A stretch of 46,759 nt of DNA from Thiomonas bhubaneswarensis (GTDB lineage Bacteria; Pseudomonadota; Gammaproteobacteria; Burkholderiales; Burkholderiaceae_C), in NCBI RefSeq assembly GCF_001418255.1, contig NZ_LIPV01000014.1:1-46759 (forward strand), read 5' to 3'. The position numbers and the translations under genes are program-made. Below, piece by piece: positions 1 through 13,034 of the stretch. The notes under the pieces were generated by a model. The model saw only the letters and a program-made list of their open reading frames with translations, was not told where the DNA came from and ran no database searches. Numbering within the stretch: position 1 is the stretch's first letter; the number at the start of each line of letters is the position of its first letter.

Positions 1-267
1 GACGTGCTGGCCTTCATGACCTTCCCGAAGGCGCACTGGCCGCAGACCGACTCGACCAACCCGCTCGAGCGCCTGAACGCCGACATCAAGCGCCGCACCC
101 ACGTCGTGGGCATCTTCCCCAACGATGGGGCCATCACCCGCCTGGTCGGTGCCATGATGCTGGAGCAGAACGACGAGGGGTCGCTGAACCGTCGATACAT
201 GCAGCTTGAAGGCCTCCAGTCGCTCTGCGATACTGCCCCGGCTCGGCTGTCCGCTGTGGCACGCTGA
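1..267 (+). CDS. IS256-family transposase, C-terminal fragment
   Basis: This is the C-terminal 88 residues of a Mutator/IS256-type DDE transposase, the enzyme that cuts and joins the element's ends. The frame is open from base 1, so the gene is cut by the window edge and the GTG at 4 is not a real start. The segment NPLERLNADIKRRT carries the family's final catalytic glutamate (in PLERLN), followed by the typical VVGIFPN and RLVGAMM blocks. The two catalytic aspartates lie upstream of the window. It has the same reading as the fragment at the other end of the window. Confidence 0.9.
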   Translation, partial: DVLAFMTFPKAHWPQTDSTNPLERLNADIKRRTHVVGIFPNDGAITRLVGAMMLEQNDEGSLNRRYMQLEGLQSLCDTAPARLSAVAR

Positions 268-329
268 GTACCGTGTAGCTCAGCCTATCCGGGCTGTGGA
301 CCTACACCACGTCGCGGGACGCGACCCCA
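1..329 (+). mobile_element. IS256-family insertion sequence, 3' end only
   Basis: These 329 bases are the transposase 3' end plus the terminal non-coding end of an IS256-family element. The reverse complement of 46431-46759 matches over the same limits, and similarity stops sharply at base 329, which marks the element's tip. The tip carries a short palindrome (GTCGCG-GGA-CGCGAC, about 311-325). The rest of the element lies outside the window, so the other terminal repeat and the target duplication cannot be checked. Confidence 0.85.
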
Positions 330-392
330 TCGGACGCAACGACTCGTTGCGATCTGCTATCCAGATACTTGGCTATCCCATTGATCTAAAAC

Positions 393-426
393 AAAAAATC
401 CCCAACCTCCAGGCTGGGGATTTTTT
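393..426. terminator. Rho-independent terminator, bidirectional, after gyrB
   Basis: An A6 run, a GC-rich stem (TCCCCAACCT pairing with AGGCTGGGGA, one mismatch, 2-nt loop) and a T6 run form a symmetrical hairpin that can terminate on both strands. It lies 45 bp past the gyrB stop codon, so it most likely ends the leftward dnaA-dnaN-gyrB transcription. It also insulates those genes from the IS256 copy. Confidence 0.85.
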
Positions 427-470
427 GGCAAGTGTGAGAATTTTGGCAAGTTAGATGAAAACCTACAAAC

Positions 471-2963
<2,493 letters not shown>

Positions 2964-3050
2964 TCAAAAACGGATGCCATGGCCATCCATGGAAAAAATC
3001 GATGCGGTGAGGCCGGGTGAGGCAGGGCCGGAGCCGGGGCGAGCGCCGGG

Positions 3051-4181
3051 TCAGATCCGCATGGGCATGACCACATACTTGAAATGGGGTTCGTCGGGCA
3101 TGGTGAACAGGGCGCTGCTGTTGCCGTCGAGCAGTTCGAGCCGCACCTGATCCGAGGTCATATTGGCCAGAGCATCGATGAGATACGCGATGTTGAAGCC
3201 GATCTCGATGGCATCACCACCGTAATCGACATCGATCTCTTCCTGGGCCTCCTCCTGCTCGGCGTTGATCGAGGTCAGCCGCAGCAGGCCGGGTTCGAGG
3301 TTGACGCGCACGCCCTTGAACTTGTCGTTGGTCAGAATGGCCACGCGCTGCAGCGCCGCCTGCAGGGTGCTGCGCTCGACCTGCAGCATATTGCGGTGGC
3401 CTTTAGGCACGACGCGCTGGTAGTCGGGAAACTTGCCTTCGATGAGCTTGCTGGTGAATTCCAGCCCGTCCATGGTAAGGCGGGCCTGGTTGCTGGCCAG
3501 CGCGATGTCGATCATGGCCTCGTCGTCGTCGCTCAACAAACGCGAGAGTTCGAGCACGGTCTTGCGCGGCAGGATGATTTCGCGGCGCGCAACCGCTTGT
3601 TCCAGCGGCGCGGTGGCCAGGGTCATGCGATGGCCATCGGTGGCCACCAGATGCATCTGCTGCCCCTCGGCGACCCACAGCATGCCGTTGAGGTAGTAGC
3701 GAATGTCGTGCTGCGCCATGGCGAAGTGGGTAAGGCCGAGCAGGCGCTTGAGCAGCTTTTGCGGCAGCCGCAGAGTAGGGCCATGAGCGGCAGGGTCGGT
3801 GAAGTCGGCCGCGGCGCGCACCAGAGGAAAGTCTTCTGCGGGCAAGGTCTGGAGACTGAAGCGGCTCTTTCCGGCGCGTACCGTCATCTTGCCCTCGCTC
3901 CATTCCAGCGTGACCGTTCCGGGGCTGGCCGCGCGCAGGATGTCGAGCAGCTTGCGCATGTTGACCGTGATCGCTGCGTCTTCCGCGCTCGTCTGCACCG
4001 TCTCACCGGCCTGGAGGCGGATCTGCACTTCCATATCGCTGGTGATGAACTGGGTGCCTTGAGCGTTGTGCTGGATCAGCACATTGGCCAGGATGGGCAG
4101 GGTTTGGCGGCGTTCGACGATGCCCGCTCCCTGGCCGAGCAGTTTGAGCAGTTCATCGCGAGAAGACGTCAATCTGTTCAT
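3051..4181 (-). CDS. dnaN: DNA polymerase III subunit beta (sliding clamp)
   Basis: The ring-shaped clamp that tethers DNA polymerase III to the template. The 376 residues match the usual length of about 370. The chosen start gives MNRLTSSRDELLKLL, preceded by a purine-rich AAGGAAAAG. A longer frame upstream lacks family similarity and runs into the DnaA-box region. Three repeated clamp folds are expected. Recognisable segments are RQTLPILANVLI near the N-terminus, the central YYLNGML and TDGHRM, and the C-terminal YVVMPMRI typical of the family. It lies between dnaA and gyrB, all leftward. Confidence 0.97.
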   Translation of the reverse strand: MNRLTSSRDELLKLLGQGAGIVERRQTLPILANVLIQHNAQGTQFITSDMEVQIRLQAGETVQTSAEDAAITVNMRKLLDILRAASPGTVTLEWSEGKMTVRAGKSRFSLQTLPAEDFPLVRAAADFTDPAAHGPTLRLPQKLLKRLLGLTHFAMAQHDIRYYLNGMLWVAEGQQMHLVATDGHRMTLATAPLEQAVARREIILPRKTVLELSRLLSDDDEAMIDIALASNQARLTMDGLEFTSKLIEGKFPDYQRVVPKGHRNMLQVERSTLQAALQRVAILTNDKFKGVRVNLEPGLLRLTSINAEQEEAQEEIDVDYGGDAIEIGFNIAYLIDALANMTSDQVRLELLDGNSSALFTMPDEPHFKYVVMPMRI

Positions 4182-4233
4182 TCTTTCTTTTCCTTTATTC
4201 AGAATAGGACTGATAGTAAGGGGCGGCCCAGCT

Positions 4234-4376
4234 TGTGGATAAGACAAAAAGTGCAGTGTTCATGCGGCTTGCATCGTTGCAAGGGGCTGTGGACAAACAG
4301 CCGGGAGACAAAGGACGGTTTGGAACAACTTGCCTCGAGCCGCACGACTTGCCGATTTATCCAGAAATTCTTCACA
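4234..4376. promoter_or_regulatory. DnaA-box cluster in the dnaA-dnaN intergenic region, probable part of oriC
   Basis: Within 143 bp there are four 9-mers matching or nearly matching the DnaA box TTATNCACA. An exact reverse-strand box is at 4234-4242 (TGTGGATAA). One-mismatch copies are at 4288-4296 (TGTGGACAA), 4357-4365 (TTATCCAGA) and 4368-4376 (TTCTTCACA). Clustering between dnaA and dnaN is a classic oriC location. I see no clear AT-rich unwinding element, so the functional origin could also involve the other side of dnaA. Confidence 0.65.
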
Positions 4377-4445
4377 CCCTACACAACGACTTGTTCTTCT
4401 TCTACGGGTTGATGCTGCGTTCGCGCCGGATTTGCTCGCAACCTC

Positions 4446-5894
<1,449 letters not shown>

Positions 5895-6346
5895 GCAGAA
5901 AACGAGGTTGGAATCGGTTCCCCAGGCCCTTCGTCTTTGGCGGCGCCAGTCGGGAAACGGGGTTGCTCAACGACTGTATCAGGGGGCTTGGCGAGGGTGA
6001 AAAAATCGGCTGCGAACGCCAAGCGAAAGCCTGTAAGTTTAACTCCGCTGCACAAGTTATCCACAGACCGGGGGCGCTTTTTTTGCTGTGAATCGGGTTC
6101 GCGAGGGAGGTTGCGAGGGGTGCTTATGGTGCAAGGCCTGTACGGCTTCGGATGGGGCAAATGGGCATGGAAAAAGAGGGTCTTGATTGACAAGCGGAGT
6201 GAAGCCGATTCCAATAGAGGGCTTTTTTTGAAGAATCTAGGCCTTCGATCGGCCAGGATTTGCGCGCCGCCCGGCGCGATCAATCAAGTCGGTGCTTCAA
6301 ACCGGACGGCTGTGATGTTGGCCGTTTTTCCATCAAGGTGAGTTTC
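5895..6346. promoter_or_regulatory. Divergent dnaA/rpmH intergenic region with an exact DnaA box
   Basis: This 452-bp non-coding stretch separates dnaA (leftward) from rpmH (rightward) and should hold both promoters. An exact DnaA box, TTATCCACA, lies at 6057-6065. A TTGACA at 6187-6192 is a plausible -35 element for rpmH, but its -10 partner is weak. T7 runs follow GC-rich segments near 6076 and 6223, without convincing terminator stems. No protein of recognisable type is encoded here on either strand. Confidence 0.65.
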
Positions 6347-6481
6347 ATGAAACGTACGTATCAACCTTCGAAGACCCGCCGTCAGCGCACCCATGGCTTT
6401 TTGGTGCGCATGAAGACCAAGGGTGGCCGCGCGGTGATCAATGCCCGCCGCGCCAAGGGTCGCAAGCGTCTGGCGGTCTGA
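6347..6481 (+). CDS. rpmH: 50S ribosomal protein L34
   Basis: The small basic ribosomal protein L34, 44 residues, exactly the family's usual size. The whole family pattern is visible: [18 protein letters not shown], then [22 protein letters not shown]. The start is the ATG at 6347, preceded by AAGGTGAG. An in-frame upstream extension has no family similarity. It begins the conserved rightward rpmH-rnpA-yidD-yidC-mnmE run. Confidence 0.98.
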   Translation: MKRTYQPSKTRRQRTHGFLVRMKTKGGRAVINARRAKGRKRLAV

Positions 6482-6591
6482 GGTCGTCAGGCCATTGGGT
6501 TTGAGCGGTCTGCGGGTCTCGCTTGCAGTCCGACGGTGTCGCGCACGCCGAGGACGCGACACTCGATCCTTCCACCGCACTTCCGAGTGCC

Positions 6592-7011
6592 ATGAATATT
6601 GAAATGCTGCGGCAACCCGACGCGTTTGCCGCGCTTTTTGCTGCGCGATACTTTCAGCAGGCCGAGTTCCGCCTGCACTACCGCGCGGCGCCTGCCGAGT
6701 GGCTGCAGGGGGACGCGGCCCCCAGGTGTTGCTGGCTCGGACTGGTCATCCCCAAAAAATTCTGCAAGGCTGCCGTGCGCCGCAACCTCATCAAGCGGGT
6801 GATGCGCCAGGCGTTGCGCGAGCTGCATCTGCCCGAGTTCGCCCAAATGCAGGCGCCGGTGCTGATGCTGCGTTTGACGCGCAAGCTGCCGACGGATTTC
6901 CGCAGTGCGCGCTCGCCGGCCTTGCTGGCTTATGTGCAGCAGGCGGTGAACGCTTTGCTCAAGGCCTGGATCGAACGCACGGTGATCCTGGCTGAGCGGG
7001 GTTCCGCATGA
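6592..7011 (+). CDS. rnpA: Ribonuclease P protein component
   Basis: The protein cofactor of RNase P, which trims tRNA 5' ends. The chosen ATG gives 139 residues. A TTG at 6523 would add 23 residues without family resemblance, and an ATG 12 bases downstream is also possible. The RNR-type signature is visible in AAVRRNLIKRVMRQALRE, preceded by WLGLVIPKKFCKAAVRR. The N-terminal MLRQPDAFAALFAA matches the family's first helix. The stop overlaps the yidD start by 4 bases (ATGA), suggesting translational coupling. Confidence 0.93.
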   Translation: MNIEMLRQPDAFAALFAARYFQQAEFRLHYRAAPAEWLQGDAAPRCCWLGLVIPKKFCKAAVRRNLIKRVMRQALRELHLPEFAQMQAPVLMLRLTRKLPTDFRSARSPALLAYVQQAVNALLKAWIERTVILAERGSA

Positions 7012-7421
7012 AACACATTCTGATCGGGCTGGTGCGCTTGTACCGTCTGCTGCTCAGCCCCTGGGTGGGCGGGCAGTGCCGTTTCTACCCGACTTGTTCG
7101 CAGTACACCATCGAAGCGCTGGAACGACACGGTGCGGCGGCGGGAACCTATCTTGGAGCCGCGAGAATTCTGCGTTGTCAGCCCTGGTGTCTAGGCGGGC
7201 ATGAGCCGGTGCCCGAGGTTTTTACCTGGGCGCCCTGGCGTCATCGCGACGAAGCCGATGCCCAGGCGCAACAAGAGGCTGGCGACGCGACGCGGGATGC
7301 GTCACCGCCCGCCATGCACAATAGCGCGTCGACGTCGGAAGAATCGGTTTCGCCCGCAGCGTCCGGCCCTGGCGCGAGGGCGCCAAAACCCCCGTCTCCA
7401 CTCCTCTCTTCCAAGCTCTGA
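7008..7421 (+). CDS. yidD: Membrane protein insertion efficiency factor YidD, with a long C-terminal tail
   Basis: A small membrane-associated protein thought to help YidC-dependent insertion. The core (about residues 1-75) is typical: an N-terminal amphipathic/hydrophobic segment, then CRFYPTCSQYTIEAL, RILRCQPWCLGGHEPVPEVF. The family is usually about 70-90 residues, but this one is 137. The extra C-terminal part, about 55 residues rich in Ala, Ser, Pro and Gln, looks disordered. It overlaps rnpA by 4 bases and precedes yidC by 41 bases. Confidence 0.93.
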   Translation: MKHILIGLVRLYRLLLSPWVGGQCRFYPTCSQYTIEALERHGAAAGTYLGAARILRCQPWCLGGHEPVPEVFTWAPWRHRDEADAQAQQEAGDATRDASPPAMHNSASTSEESVSPAASGPGARAPKPPSPLLSSKL

Positions 7422-7462
7422 GGTCTTCGGGCCCTTCTGCATCACTTCAACAGGATTTGCGT

Positions 7463-9154
7463 ATGGATCTCCGCCGTTCGGTTCTCTGGGTGGTATTCAC
7501 CATGTCGATGATTTTTCTGTACAACGCATGGTTGCGCTACAACGGTGAGACCGATTTGTTCGGCACGCCGCCGGCCCATCCCGCGCACGTGGCGAGCGCG
7601 CCGACCAGCGCCGTGCCGCAGGCTGCGCCCAGTGCGGCCACTCTGCCGAACGCCACGAGCACGGCCTCGGGTGCGCCTCTGGCCGCGCCCACCGCGGCGG
7701 CTTCATCGGCACGCGCTGCGCAGATCGTTACCGTCCATACCGACTTGATGGAAGTGAAGATCTCCTCGCGAGGTGGCAATCTGGTATACGCCAAGCTGCT
7801 CAAGTACGAGAGCCGCACCGAGCCGGGCAAGAACGTGGTGCTGTTCGACGACACGGCGAACAACAAATACATGGCGCAATCGGGCCTGATCGGCGGCGAC
7901 TTTCCCAACCATGAAACCGAGATGACGGTGCTGCCCGGCCCGCGCGACATGGGCGATGCCAAGACCCTGCAGGTCAAGCTGGTCTCGCCCGATCTGGGCG
8001 GCATCAAGCTCGAACGTACCTACACCTTCACCCGCGACAGCTATGTGGTGAATGTGCAGAACACCATCACCAACACCGGCACCCAGCCGGTGAGCCCGCA
8101 GATGTATATGCAGATCGTGCGTGACGGCAATACCCCGCCGGGCGACGAATCGCACTTCTATCACACCTATACCGGCCCGGCGTACTACGACAACGCCAAC
8201 AAGTTCCAGAAGTTCGAGTTCAAGGATCTGAAAGCCAACGAGACGCCGAAAAAGGTCGACAGCGGTTGGGTGGCCATGATTCAGCATTACTTCGTCTCGG
8301 CCTGGGTGCCGCAGCCCTACGAGGGGCCGCGCGACCTCTACACCCGCAAACTCGGCGAAAACCTCTACGCCGTGGGCGTGATTCAGCCACTTGCGCAGAT
8401 CGCGCCGGGCAAGAGCATCAACACCGACGCCAAGCTATTCGTCGGCCCCGAGCTGGAGAGCACCCTGGGCGCGCTCGCCCCCGGCCTGGAACTGGTGAAG
8501 GACTACGGTTGGGTCACCATCCTGGCCAAGCCCATTTTCTGGCTGCTGGAAATGATCCACAAGGTGGTGCAGAACTGGGGCTGGTCCATCATCGTGCTGA
8601 CGCTGCTGATCAAGCTGGCGTTCTTCCCGCTGACGGCGGCCAGCTACAAGTCGATGGCCCGCATGAAGGCGGTCGGCCCGCGCATCAACGCGCTGCGCGA
8701 GCAGTACAAGGGCGATCAGGCCAAGATGAACCAGGCCATGGTCGAGCTGTACCGCAAGGAGAAAATCAACCCGCTGGGCGGCTGCCTGCCCATCGTGATC
8801 CAGATCCCGGTGTTCATCGCGCTGTACTGGGTGCTGCTTTCCAGCGTGGAACTGCGCGGCGCACCGTGGATTCTCTGGATTCACGACCTCTCGGCCAAGG
8901 ACCCGTACTACATCCTGCCGGCCATCATGACCGCCACCTCCTTCCTGCAGGTCAAGCTCAACCCGACGCCGCCCGATCCGATGCAGGCGCGGCTGATGTG
9001 GATCATGCCCGCGGCGTTTTCCATCATGTTCTTCTTCTTCCCGGCCGGTCTGGTGCTGTACTGGCTGACCAACAACACCACCTCGATCGCGCAGCAGTGG
9101 TTCATCAACAAGAAGATGGGTGTGGGCGTGCTGACCGACACCGCGGCCAAATAA
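7463..9154 (+). CDS. yidC: Membrane protein insertase YidC
   Basis: Inserts proteins into the inner membrane, alone or with SecYEG. The 563 residues are full length for the Gram-negative type: an N-terminal transmembrane helix ([20 protein letters not shown]), an Ala/Pro/Thr-rich linker (about 40-85), the large periplasmic beta domain (about 90-350), then the conserved five-helix insertase core from about 365. Hallmarks are [32 protein letters not shown] and [13 protein letters not shown]. The start is the ATG at 7463 after CAGGA. A TTG two codons upstream opens the same frame. Confidence 0.97.
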   Translation: MDLRRSVLWVVFTMSMIFLYNAWLRYNGETDLFGTPPAHPAHVASAPTSAVPQAAPSAATLPNATSTASGAPLAAPTAAASSARAAQIVTVHTDLMEVKISSRGGNLVYAKLLKYESRTEPGKNVVLFDDTANNKYMAQSGLIGGDFPNHETEMTVLPGPRDMGDAKTLQVKLVSPDLGGIKLERTYTFTRDSYVVNVQNTITNTGTQPVSPQMYMQIVRDGNTPPGDESHFYHTYTGPAYYDNANKFQKFEFKDLKANETPKKVDSGWVAMIQHYFVSAWVPQPYEGPRDLYTRKLGENLYAVGVIQPLAQIAPGKSINTDAKLFVGPELESTLGALAPGLELVKDYGWVTILAKPIFWLLEMIHKVVQNWGWSIIVLTLLIKLAFFPLTAASYKSMARMKAVGPRINALREQYKGDQAKMNQAMVELYRKEKINPLGGCLPIVIQIPVFIALYWVLLSSVELRGAPWILWIHDLSAKDPYYILPAIMTATSFLQVKLNPTPPDPMQARLMWIMPAAFSIMFFFFPAGLVLYWLTNNTTSIAQQWFINKKMGVGVLTDTAAK

Positions 9155-9185
9155 GGCTCGGCGGGAGACGCGCTGGCGCTGGGCC

Positions 9186-10604
9186 ATGAATCTGCTGGCG
9201 CGTGACGGCGATCCGATCGTGGCGGTGGCCACCGCGCCCGGGCGCGGTGCCGTGGGCATCGTGCGGGCCTCGGGCAAGTCGCTGGCTGACGTGGCCCGCG
9301 CCATCACCGGACGGGAGCTCGTCGCGCGTCATGCGACCTATCTGCCGTTCAGGGACGCTCGGTGCGAGGTGATCGATCAGGGGCTGGCGCTGTACTTCCC
9401 TGCGCCGCACTCCTACACCGGCGAGGACGTGCTGGAGTTGCAGATCCACGGCGGGCCGGTGGTGCTGCAACTGCTGCTTGCCCGGCTGCTCGAACTTGGG
9501 GCGCCCTTGCGCCTGCGGCTGGCCGAACCCGGCGAGTTCACCCGGCGCGCGTTTCTCAATGGCAAGCTCGATCTGGCGCAGGCCGAAAGCGTGGCCGATC
9601 TGATCGATGCCAGCACCGAAGCGGCTGCCCGCAGCGCCACGCGCGCGCTGGCTGGCGAGCTGTCGCGCGCTGTGGGCGAGCTGGCCGCCGAGCTGGTCGA
9701 ACTCAGACTGCTGGTCGAAGCCACGCTCGATTTCCCCGAGGAGGAGATCGATTTTCTGCGTCAGGCGCAGGCGCAGCAGCGCTTGCAGGCTCTGCAGCAG
9801 ACACTGCAGCAGGTACAGGTCAGGACGCGGCAAGGCGCGCTGTTGCGCGAGGGGCTGCGCGTCGTTCTGGCCGGACAGCCGAACGTGGGCAAGAGCTCTT
9901 TGCTCAACGCCCTGGCGGGCGCCGAGCTGGCCATCGTCACGCCCATTGCCGGCACCACGCGCGACAAGGTCAGCCAGACCATCCAGATCGAGGGCGTGCC
10001 GCTGCATATCGTCGATACCGCCGGGCTGCGCGACAGCGCCGACGTGGTGGAGCGCATCGGCGTGGAGCGCAGCTGGCACGCCATTGCCGACGCCGATGTG
10101 GTGCTGTTCCTGCACGATCTCACCCGCTTGCATGCGACGGGTTATGCCCAGGCCGAGGCCGACATTGCCCGCGGGCTGCCCCAGGGCGTGCCGCTGCTGC
10201 ATGTGTTCAACAAGCGCGACCGTGTCGATGTCGCAACGTTGACCTTGCAACTCCCGCAAGTCTGGTCGGATTGGGGGATGGAGGCGGGCGAATCAGTCTG
10301 GATCTCGGCCGCCAGCGGCGAGGGCCTGCAGACCTTGCGCTACCAACTGCTTGCCCTGGCCGGGGCGCAGCAGGGCAGTGAAGGCGTGTTCATCGCGCGC
10401 CAGCGGCATGTGCAGGCCCTGGCGCAGACGCGGCAGCACCTCGACGCCGCCCTGCGCCTGATCGAGCTCGACGCGCAGGCGCCGCTCGACCTTCTGGCCG
10501 AGGAGCTGAGACTGGCGCATCAGGCGCTGATGGCCATCACCGGGCAATACACCCCGGACGATCTGCTCGGCGCGATCTTCTCCAGTTTCTGTATCGGCAA
10601 GTAG
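9186..10604 (+). CDS. mnmE: tRNA uridine-5-carboxymethylaminomethyl(34) synthesis GTPase MnmE
   Basis: Works with MnmG (also in this window) to modify uridine 34 of certain tRNAs. The 472 residues include an N-terminal folate-binding domain ([47 protein letters not shown]), a helical domain, and an inserted G domain: G1 GQPNVGKSS (about 230-238), G2 GTTRD (256-260), G3 DTAG (277-280), G4 NKRD (342-345). The C-terminal FCIGK carries the catalytic cysteine. It ends the rightward cluster, 31 bp after yidC. Confidence 0.97.
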   Translation: MNLLARDGDPIVAVATAPGRGAVGIVRASGKSLADVARAITGRELVARHATYLPFRDARCEVIDQGLALYFPAPHSYTGEDVLELQIHGGPVVLQLLLARLLELGAPLRLRLAEPGEFTRRAFLNGKLDLAQAESVADLIDASTEAAARSATRALAGELSRAVGELAAELVELRLLVEATLDFPEEEIDFLRQAQAQQRLQALQQTLQQVQVRTRQGALLREGLRVVLAGQPNVGKSSLLNALAGAELAIVTPIAGTTRDKVSQTIQIEGVPLHIVDTAGLRDSADVVERIGVERSWHAIADADVVLFLHDLTRLHATGYAQAEADIARGLPQGVPLLHVFNKRDRVDVATLTLQLPQVWSDWGMEAGESVWISAASGEGLQTLRYQLLALAGAQQGSEGVFIARQRHVQALAQTRQHLDAALRLIELDAQAPLDLLAEELRLAHQALMAITGQYTPDDLLGAIFSSFCIGK

Positions 10605-10619
10605 CGCCGCGCCGCAGGA

Positions 10620-11630
10620 TCAGCCCCGCCGAGGATTCAACCCATCGGCATTGAGCAGGGCGCTCATGTCGCCAGCGGCGAACTGCTGGATGATACGAAA
10701 CGCCTGCGCGAACATCTGTTCGTAGTGTGCCTGTTCGACGAAGCCGATGTGAGGCGTGCAGATGGCGTTTTCGAGCCGCAGCAGCGGATGGCCTTGCAGA
10801 ATCGGCTCGGCCTCGAACACGTCCACGGCGGCCAGCCCAGGCCGCCCGCGGTTGAGCGCGGCCACCAGGGCGTCGGGCGCGGTGAGCTCGGGCCGGGCGG
10901 TGTTCACCAGCAGCGCCGTGGGCTGCATTAGCGAAAGGTCGGCCAGGGTGACGAGATGGCGCGTGGCGTCGCTCAGGCGCAGATGCAGGCTGAGCACATC
11001 GCTGCTGGCGAACAGCTCTTCTCTTGAGCCCACGGCCTTGAAGCCATGCGTGACCGCGAGCGCGCGCGAGGCCTCGCTGCCCCAGACCTGCACCTGCATG
11101 TCGAAGGCCTGACCGTACCGGGCCACGCGCTGGCCGATGCGGCCATAGCCCCAGATGCCCAGCGTCTTGCCCGCCAGCCTTTGGCCCAGACCGAAGTTCG
11201 GTGGCATCGACTGCGATTTCAGCCCCGCCTGCTGCCATGCGCCGTGCTTGAGGCTGGCGACGTATTGCGGCAGCCGACGCATGGCGGCCAGCACCAGCGC
11301 CCAGGTCAGCTCGGCGGTGACGCCCGGATCGGTCTGCCCGTCCGCAACCGCAATGCCCAACTCGGTGCAGGCCTGCACGTCCACATGCGGGCCGATCCGC
11401 CCCGTCTGAACGATGAGCTGCAACTTGGGACATTTCTCCAGAAGCGCCCGGCTGATGGTCGTGCGCTCGCGGATCAGCACCAGCGCCTGCGTGTCGCGCA
11501 GACGCACGCTGAGCTGCCCCACGCCCTTGACGGTGTTGTTGAAAATCTTGAGATCGTGGCCATCGAGATGCTGCGCGCAGTCGAGTTTGCGCACAGCATC
11601 TTGATAGTCGTCGAGCACGGTGATCTGCAT
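10620..11630 (-). CDS. D-2-hydroxyacid dehydrogenase family protein
   Basis: An NAD(P)-dependent oxidoreductase of the D-isomer-specific 2-hydroxyacid dehydrogenase family, 336 residues. The Rossmann nucleotide motif is GIWGYGRIGQRVA (about 160-172). Catalytic residues are visible in order: Arg in VNTARPEL, Glu in DVFEAEPI, His in CTPHIGF. The substrate cannot be read from sequence; relatives act on glycerate, lactate, phosphoglycerate or related acids. The start ATG has no clear Shine-Dalgarno sequence. It converges with mnmE (15 bp apart) and diverges from the CoxG-like gene, suggesting a single-gene unit. Confidence 0.9.
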   Translation of the reverse strand: MQITVLDDYQDAVRKLDCAQHLDGHDLKIFNNTVKGVGQLSVRLRDTQALVLIRERTTISRALLEKCPKLQLIVQTGRIGPHVDVQACTELGIAVADGQTDPGVTAELTWALVLAAMRRLPQYVASLKHGAWQQAGLKSQSMPPNFGLGQRLAGKTLGIWGYGRIGQRVARYGQAFDMQVQVWGSEASRALAVTHGFKAVGSREELFASSDVLSLHLRLSDATRHLVTLADLSLMQPTALLVNTARPELTAPDALVAALNRGRPGLAAVDVFEAEPILQGHPLLRLENAICTPHIGFVEQAHYEQMFAQAFRIIQQFAAGDMSALLNADGLNPRRG

Positions 11631-11865
11631 GGCGGTCGGTCCGGGGAAAACAGCAGAGTCGGCCAGTGTAGACCCTCACTCGTGCGCTGCAGAAAGTCGC
11701 CGGACCGTGACGATCCGTAATGCCCCGATTAGGAGTTACCCGATTTTGCTGCGTTGCAGCTTGCATCTGCCACCGCCCACAGAATATAAGTAGCCCTTGA
11801 TATATGCCTGTCTGCCGCGCAGTTTGAAATCGATGCGGCAACGGTCAGACGACATGGAGACCGCA

Positions 11866-12435
11866 ATGGATGTCAAGGGGAAGTGGTTGTTGCCGACGAG
11901 TCCGCAGAAAACCTGGGAGGCGCTCAACAATCCGGAAGTGCTCAAGGCCTGCATCCCAGGCTGCGAATCGATCACGGATACCGGGTCTGGCCACTTCGAG
12001 GTCGTGCAGGTGCTGGCCGTGGGTGGATTCAAGACCCGGTTCAGCAGCACGCTCACCCTGGAAGATCCCAACCCGCCGCACAGCTATGTCTTGCGCTTCG
12101 AGGGCAACGCGGGAAGCGCTGGTTTCGGCCTTGGGCGCGCCCTGGTGGCCCTGCAGCCTACGGCCGACGGCGGCACGCAGATGAATTACCAGGCTACCGC
12201 CGAAGTGGGCGGCGCCATCGGGCAATTGGGCAAGGGCACGGTCGACAGCACGGCGCAGAGTCTGGCGGAGACGTTCTTTTCGCGCTTCGATCAGGTCATG
12301 CGCGGGCAGCTTCCGGTGGATGACGGGGCCGGCGTGCTCGATCGCCTCTGGGGCATGATGCCGCCCTGGGCCTGGGCCGTGTCCACCCTGGTGCTGGTCT
12401 TCATCGTGTACTGGGGCCTGCACGGCACATGGTGA
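11866..12435 (+). CDS. CoxG-like SRPBCC protein with a C-terminal membrane anchor
   Basis: Belongs to the CoxG / carbon-monoxide-dehydrogenase subunit G family, a START-like (SRPBCC) fold. In CO oxidisers relatives help recruit CODH to the membrane, but many occur without CODH and have no known role. Family marks are MDVKGKWLLPTSPQKTWEAL, NNPEVLKACIPGCESI and the central NYQATAEVGGAIGQLGKGTV. A single helix near the C-terminus (WAWAVSTLVLVFIVYWGL) anchors it. The start ATG at 11866 follows GGAG by 5 bases; upstream in-frame ATGs lack this support. No CODH genes are in the window, so a CO-oxidation role is unsupported here. Confidence 0.87.
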   Translation: MDVKGKWLLPTSPQKTWEALNNPEVLKACIPGCESITDTGSGHFEVVQVLAVGGFKTRFSSTLTLEDPNPPHSYVLRFEGNAGSAGFGLGRALVALQPTADGGTQMNYQATAEVGGAIGQLGKGTVDSTAQSLAETFFSRFDQVMRGQLPVDDGAGVLDRLWGMMPPWAWAVSTLVLVFIVYWGLHGTW

Positions 12436-12505
12436 GCATGCCGCAGGGCAAGGTGGGCGTTGGGCCGCCGTTAGGCAGGCGCCACGGTCGGGCTTTGGAC
12501 CGGCC

Positions 12506-12859
12506 TTATTCGGCAGGGCAGAGCGCGCGCACCACGTTGAGCACTTGCTGGCTCTTGATGTGATAGTGCACGAAGCGCCCGCGTCGGGTGGCTTCGACGA
12601 TGTTTTCGGCGCGCAGTTTGGCCAGTTGCTGTGACAGCGCGGCCTGGCGCATGCCGACTTCGTGTTCCAACTCGCGCACACAGCGCTCGCCATCGAGCAG
12701 CAGGCACAGAATGGCCAAGCGCTCGCGGTGCGCCAGCGCCTTCAGGATGCGCACCACATCTCCACCGGCCATGCTCTCCAGCCGCGCCAGCCGGTTCTGC
12801 GGCGTGGGCAGGATGAGATGAGGCGCGTTGGTGGAGGTGGACTGAGGGGCGATATTCAT
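12506..12859 (-). CDS. ArsR-family transcriptional regulator, BigR/SqrR-like
   Basis: A winged-helix dimeric repressor of 117 residues. The HTH region is CVRELEHEVGMRQAALSQQLAKLR and the wing is EATRRGRFVHYHI. There is no ELCVCDL metal site of the classic arsenic sensors. Instead it has Cys52 (in AILCLL) and Cys114 (in RALCPAE), the positions used as the redox dithiol in persulfide sensors of the BigR/SqrR/YgaV type, plus an extra Cys60. I infer sulfide/persulfide sensing. The start is the ATG at 12859; a TTG at 12889 would add 10 residues and place the palindrome inside the gene. It is divergent from an MFS permease. Confidence 0.88.
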   Translation of the reverse strand: MNIAPQSTSTNAPHLILPTPQNRLARLESMAGGDVVRILKALAHRERLAILCLLLDGERCVRELEHEVGMRQAALSQQLAKLRAENIVEATRRGRFVHYHIKSQQVLNVVRALCPAE

Positions 12860-12880
12860 GATTTGGAGTTTATGAATATC
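12851..12880. promoter_or_regulatory. Perfect palindrome, probable operator of the ArsR-family regulator
   Basis: A perfect 9-bp inverted repeat, GATATTCAT and ATGAATATC, separated by 12 bp. It covers the ATG start codon of the ArsR-family gene and faces the divergent MFS gene. The ATTCA/TGAAT arms resemble ArsR-family operators. Binding would block the regulator's own transcription or translation start region. Its action on the MFS gene, 155 bp away, is less certain. Confidence 0.7.
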
Positions 12881-13034
12881 AATTCCCAAGGTTTTGATTC
12901 AACACAATAAAAAGAGTCATCGACCGGGCGCGAACCGAATCGGGCCCGCCCGTCGGACCGCCCGAGCCTACGGAACACGGCCCGACGCCAGTTTGGGTAA
13001 GCTGCCAGACTTTTCCCGGCCTAGTCCACTGCCC

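Noticed and set aside
7002-7017. A parS-like sequence at the rnpA/yidD junction.
   Set aside because: It has about four mismatches to the 16-bp parS and lies within coding sequence.
10537-11841. A 434-codon minus-strand frame overlapping the dehydrogenase.
   Set aside because: Arg-rich shadow frame; the 2-hydroxyacid dehydrogenase frame has all catalytic residues.
11866-12435. A CO-dehydrogenase role for the CoxG-like gene.
   Set aside because: No CODH structural or maturation genes are present in the window; the family is widespread without CODH.
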